Positions 60,170 to 64,000 of a DNA stretch of 64,000 bases are shown in pieces. The notes beneath the pieces were generated by a model, which saw nothing but the letters and a program-made list of their open reading frames with translations, ran no database searches and was not told the DNA's origin. Positions within the stretch are counted from its first letter, which is position 1, and each line of letters begins with the position of its first letter. This DNA comes from Bombus terrestris (lineage: Eukaryota; Arthropoda; Insecta; Hymenoptera; Apidae). The DNA is taken from the NCBI RefSeq assembly GCF_910591885.1, contig NW_025963551.1, forward strand, positions 2,232,001 through 2,296,000, written 5' to 3'. The position numbers and the translations under genes were made by a program.

Positions 60170-63100
60170 ATTTGAAGTTAGTCCCCTCCTTATCGGATAA
60201 CGAAAGCAAGAGGGATTGGTTTTAGGTTAGGCTATAGTTATCGGGCGAGCACAGGGAGCGAGGGACGCGTAAGGGTGTGTCACAAACCAACGGTTTGTCA
60301 CATAGGGTCATTGAAATATTCGCACCAGCCCTAGGAGTCGGAAGTCTCTATCGAGTTGCCTACTGACCAAAGTTTACAGTTTATCAATAGTTTTACATTA
60401 ATAGTAATATTTTCACACAGTACGGTGCAACGTGAGGTCTGAAATCGCTGACAAAATTGGGTAATAATAGGAAATATATGCAGGACAATATAAGATATAT
60501 GTATAGCTTGGAAATTTTAATCGTTGCTCGCTCGCTCCGCTCGCTCGTGAAAATCTAGTCCAACCTCACAACCGATCCGACACGTTCGAAAATTTGAAGT
60601 TAGTCCCCTCCTTATCGGATAACGAAAGCAAGAGGGATTGGTTTTAGGTTAGGCTATAGTTATCGGGCGAGCACAGGGAGCGAGGGACGTGTAAGGGTGT
60701 GTCACAAACCAACGGTTTGTCACATAGGGTCATTGAAATATTCGCACCAGCCCCAGGAGCCGGAAGTCTTTATCGAATTGCGTACTGACAAAAGTTTACA
60801 GTATATCAATATTTGTACATAAATAGTAATATTTTCACACAGTACAATGCAACGTGAGGTCCGAAATCGCTGACAAATTGAGGTAATAATAGGAAATATA
60901 TGCAGGACAATATAAGATATATGTATAGCTTGGAAATTGTAATCGTTGATCGCTCGCTCCCCTCGCTCGTAAGTATCTAGTGCAACCTCACAACCGATCC
61001 GACACGTTCGCAAATTTGAAATTAGTCGCCTCCTTATCGGATAACGAACACAAGAGGGATTGGTTTTAGGTTAGGCTATAGTTATCGATCGAGCGCAGCG
61101 AGCGAGGGACGCATAAAGGTATGTCACAAACCAACGGTTTGTCACATAGGGACATTGAAATGTTCGCACCAGCCCTAGGAGTCGGAAGTCTCTATCGAGT
61201 TGCCCACTGACCAAAGTTTACAGTTTATCAATAGTTTTACATTAATAGTAATATTTTCACACAGTACGGTGCAACGTGAGGTCTGAAATCGCTGACAAAA
61301 TTGGGTAATAATAGGAAATATATGCAGGACAATACAAGATATATGTATAGCTTGGAAATTGTAATCGTTGCTCAATCGCTCCGCTCGCTCGTAAAAATCT
61401 AGTCCAACCTCACAACCGATCCGACACGTTCGCAAATTTGAAATTAGTCGCCTCCTTATCGGATAACGAACACAAGAGGGATTGGTTTTAGGTTAGGCTA
61501 TAGTTATCGATCGAGCGCAGCGAGCGAGGGACGCATAAAGGTATGTCACAAACCAACGGTTTGGCACTTAGGGACATTGAAATATTCGCACCAGCCCGAG
61601 GAGTCGGAAGTATTTATCGCGTTGCCTACTGACAAAAGTTTACAGTTTATCAATAGTTTCACATTAATAGTAATATTTCCACATAGTACAGTTGCAACGT
61701 GAGGTCCGAAATCGCTGACAAATTAAGGTAATAACAGGAGATATATGCACGGCACCATAAGGTATATGTATATCTTGGAAATTGTAATCGTTGCTCGCTC
61801 GCTCCGCTCGCTCGTAAGAATCTAGTCCAACCTCACAACCGATCCGACACGTTCGCAAATTTGAAATTAGTCGCCTCCTTATCGGATAACGAGCACAAGA
61901 GGGATTGGTTTTAGGTTAGGCTATAGTTTTCAAGCGCGCGCAGCGAGTGAGGGTCGCGTAAAGGTGTGTCACAAACCAACGGTTTGGCACTAAGGGACAT
62001 TGAAATATTCGCACCAGCCCGAGGAGTCGGAAGTCTTTATCGCGTTGCCTACTGACAAAAGTTTACAGTTTATCAATAGTTTTACATAAATAGTAATATT
62101 TCCACATAGTACGGTGCAACGTGAGGTCTGAAATCGCTGACAAAATTGGGTAATAATAGGAAATATATGCAGGACAATACAAGATATATGTATAGCTTGG
62201 AAATTGTAATCGTTGCTCAATCGCTCCGCTCGCTCGTAAAAATCTAGTGCAACCTCACAACCGATCCGACACGTTCGCAAATTTGAAATTAGTCGCCTCC
62301 TTATCGGATAACGAACACAAGAGGGATTGGTTTTAGGTTAGGCTATAGTTATCGATCGAGCGCAGCGAGCGAGGGACGCATAAAGGTATGTCACAAACCA
62401 ACGGTTTGTCACATAGGGACATTGAAATGTTCGCACCAGCCCTAGGAGTCGGAAGTCTCTATCGAGTTGCCCACTGACCAAAGTTTACAGTTTATCAATA
62501 GTTTTACATTAATAGTAATATTTTCACACAGTACGGTGCAACGTGAGGTCTGAAATCGCTGACAAAATTGGGTAATAATAGGAAATATATGCAGGACAAT
62601 ACAAGATATATGTATAGCTTGGAAATTGTAATCGTTGCTCAATCGCTCCGCTCGCTCGTAAAAATCTAGTCCAACCTCACAACCGATCCGACACGTTCGC
62701 AAATTTGAAATTAGTCCCCTCCTTATCGAATGGCGAACGTAAGAGATATTGGTTTTAGGTTAGGCTATAGTTTTAAAGCGAGCGCAGCGGGCGAGGGTCG
62801 CGTAAAGGTGTGTCACAAACCAATGGTTTGGCACTTAGGGACATTGAAATATTCGCACCAGCCCGAGGAGTCGGAAGTCTTTATCGCGTTGCCTACTGAC
62901 AAAAGTTTACAGTATATCAATATTTGTACATAAATAGTAATATTTTCACACAGTACAGTGCAACGTGAGGTCCGATATCGCTGAACAATTGAGGTAATAA
63001 CAGGAAATATATGCAAGGCAATATAAGGTATATGTATAGCTTGGAAATTGTAATCGTTGCTCGCTCGCTCCGCTCGCTCGTAAGAATCTAGTCCAACCTC

Positions 63101-64000
63101 ACAACCGATCCGACACGTTCGCAAATTTGAAATTAGTCGCCTCCTGATCGGATAACGAACACAAGAGGGATTGGTTTTAGGTTAGGCTATAGTTATCGAT
63201 CGAGCGCAGCGAGCGAGCGACGCATAAAGGTGTGTCACAAATCATCGGTTTGGCACATAGGGACATTGAAATATTCGCACCTGCCCGAGGAGTAGGAAGT
63301 CTTTATCGAGTTGCCTACTGACAAAAGTTTACAGTATATCAACATTTGTACATAAATAGTAATATTTTCACACAGTACAGTGCAACGTGAGGTCCGAAAT
63401 CGCTGACCAATTGAGGTAATAACAGGAAATATATGCAAGGCAATATAAGGTATATGTATAGCTTGGAAATTGTAATCGTTGCTCGCTCGCTTCGCTCGCT
63501 CGTAAGAATCTAGTCCAACCTCACAACCGATCCGACACGTTCGCAAATTTGAAATTAGTCGCCTCCTTATCGGATAACGAACGCAAGAGGGATTGGTTTT
63601 AGGTTAGGCTATAGTTATCGGGCGAGCACAGGGAGCGAGGGTCGCGTAGGTGTGTCACAAACCAACGGTTTGGCACTTAGGGACATTGAAATATTCGCAC
63701 CAGCCCGAGGAGTCGGAAGTCTTTATCGCGTTGCCTACTGACAAAAGTTTACAGTTTATCAATAGTTTTACATTAATAGTAATATTTCCACATAGTACAG
63801 TTGCAACGTGAGGTCCGAAATCGCTGACAAATTAATGTAATAACAGGAAATATATGCACGGCACCATAAGGTATATGTATAGCTTGGAAATTGTAATCGT
63901 TGCTCGCTCGCTCCGCTCGCTCGTAAGAATCTAGTCCAACCTCACAACCGATCCGACACGTTCGCAAATTTGAAATTAGTCGCCTCCTGATCGGATAACG
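60170..64000 (+). repeat. Chimeric block at the right edge (monomers 144-152 plus a partial)
   Basis: The order is L1-R2, L1-R1, L2-R2, L2/R3/R4 chimera, L2/L3-R3/R2 chimera, L2-R2, L3-R3, L2-R4/R1 chimera, L1c/L3-R3/R4 chimera, then 33 bp of the next monomer. Four of nine monomers are mixtures, a higher share than elsewhere. Boundaries are 60591, 61013, 61435, 61858, 62280, 62702, 63124, 63546 and 63967. The array runs off the window edge, so its true end is not seen. Confidence 0.86.

Larger units (their letters stand above)
1..64000 (+). repeat. 422-bp satellite DNA array, about 152 head-to-tail copies
   Basis: The whole window is one tandem array. The motif CACGTTCGCAA recurs at a spacing of 422 bp (423 bp in one subtype), with boundaries at 251, 673, 1095, 1517, 1940 and so on to 63967. 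All copies are in one orientation with no insertion of foreign sequence. Each monomer has, in order, a left segment with TTAGGTTAGG and a GC-rich box, an imperfect hairpin, an A+T-rich middle (TATCAATA, GTACATAAATAGTAATATTTT) and a second CTCG-rich box. Subtypes combine into higher-order units. This organisation is typical of eukaryotic heterochromatic satellites. The exact family and species are not recognised. Confidence 0.98.

Noticed and set aside
1..64000. CRISPR array
   Set aside because: Spacing is regular, but there are no unique spacers: the whole 422-bp unit is repeated, and the unit is far too long for a CRISPR repeat-spacer.
1..64000. Bacterial or phage origin
   Set aside because: Sixty-four kb of satellite with higher-order structure and no gene is not compatible with a prokaryotic replicon.
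1..64000. tRNA, 5S or other Pol III gene inside the monomer
   Set aside because: I looked for a B-box-like GGTTCGANTCC and for clover-leaf arms and found none.
1..64000. Transposon with terminal repeats and target duplications as the source of the unit
   Set aside because: Copies abut directly with no target site duplication or terminal inverted repeat at a fixed edge. The internal inverted GC arms are not at the ends of any insertion. An ancient origin from a mobile element cannot be tested from this window.
1..64000. Ribosomal DNA intergenic spacer
   Set aside because: Spacer repeats can look similar, but no rRNA gene sequence appears in 64 kb and the array has longer higher-order units than expected for a spacer.

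Overview
The window holds one thing from end to end: a head-to-tail tandem satellite DNA array with a 422-bp monomer. I set each monomer boundary at the last base of a conserved TTCGCAA. This gives 152 boundaries between 251 and 63967, with a mean spacing of about 422 bp. All copies are in the same orientation. I see no unique sequence, transposon, tRNA, rRNA, CRISPR array or convincing protein-coding gene. The many small open frames are the same stretch of satellite read over and over, mostly from TTG starts.

The pattern indicates a eukaryotic nuclear chromosome, in heterochromatin (centromeric, pericentromeric or subtelomeric). Nearly every monomer carries TTAGGTTAGG, two units of the arthropod-type telomere repeat. 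That hints weakly at an insect or other arthropod but does not prove it. I do not recognise the satellite family by name.

Monomers are mosaics of a left part (L1, L2, L3, plus L1b and L1c) and a right part (R1, R2, R3, R4). The two parts meet at a conserved imperfect hairpin. L1 has CGGGCGAGCACAGGGAGCG; L2 has CGATCGAGCGCAGCG and GACGCATAAAGG; L3 has TATCGAATGGCGAACG and TTTTCAAGC. R1 has CCCCAGGAGCCGG; R2 has CCCTAGGAGTCGG and AAAATTGGGTAATAATAGG; R3 has GGCACTTAGGG and CCCGAGGAGTCGG; R4 has AAATCATCGG and an extra T in ACAGTTGC, which makes it 423 bp.

Layout: (1) 1-18825 is built of higher-order units that open with L1b-R1, L3-R3, L3-R3 and are 6, 12, 9 and 11 monomers long. It includes a long-range repeat at an offset of 7599 bp (18 monomers). 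(2) 18826-21344 is a 3-monomer unit repeated twice. (3) 21345-46661 is rich in R2 and has a recurring 7-monomer (about 2954 bp) higher-order unit with shortened and lengthened versions. (4) 46662-60169 returns to L1b-headed units of 4, 11 and 9 monomers plus a last incomplete one. (5) 60170-64000 is increasingly chimeric.

The biology visible here is array turnover. Tandem duplications of 1, 3, 4, 7 and 18 monomers, chimeric junction monomers, one-monomer losses and small deletions record unequal crossing-over, gene conversion and slippage. Each monomer also has two GC-rich arms that could pair across a loop of about 116 nt containing the telomere-like motif. I found no new gene system.
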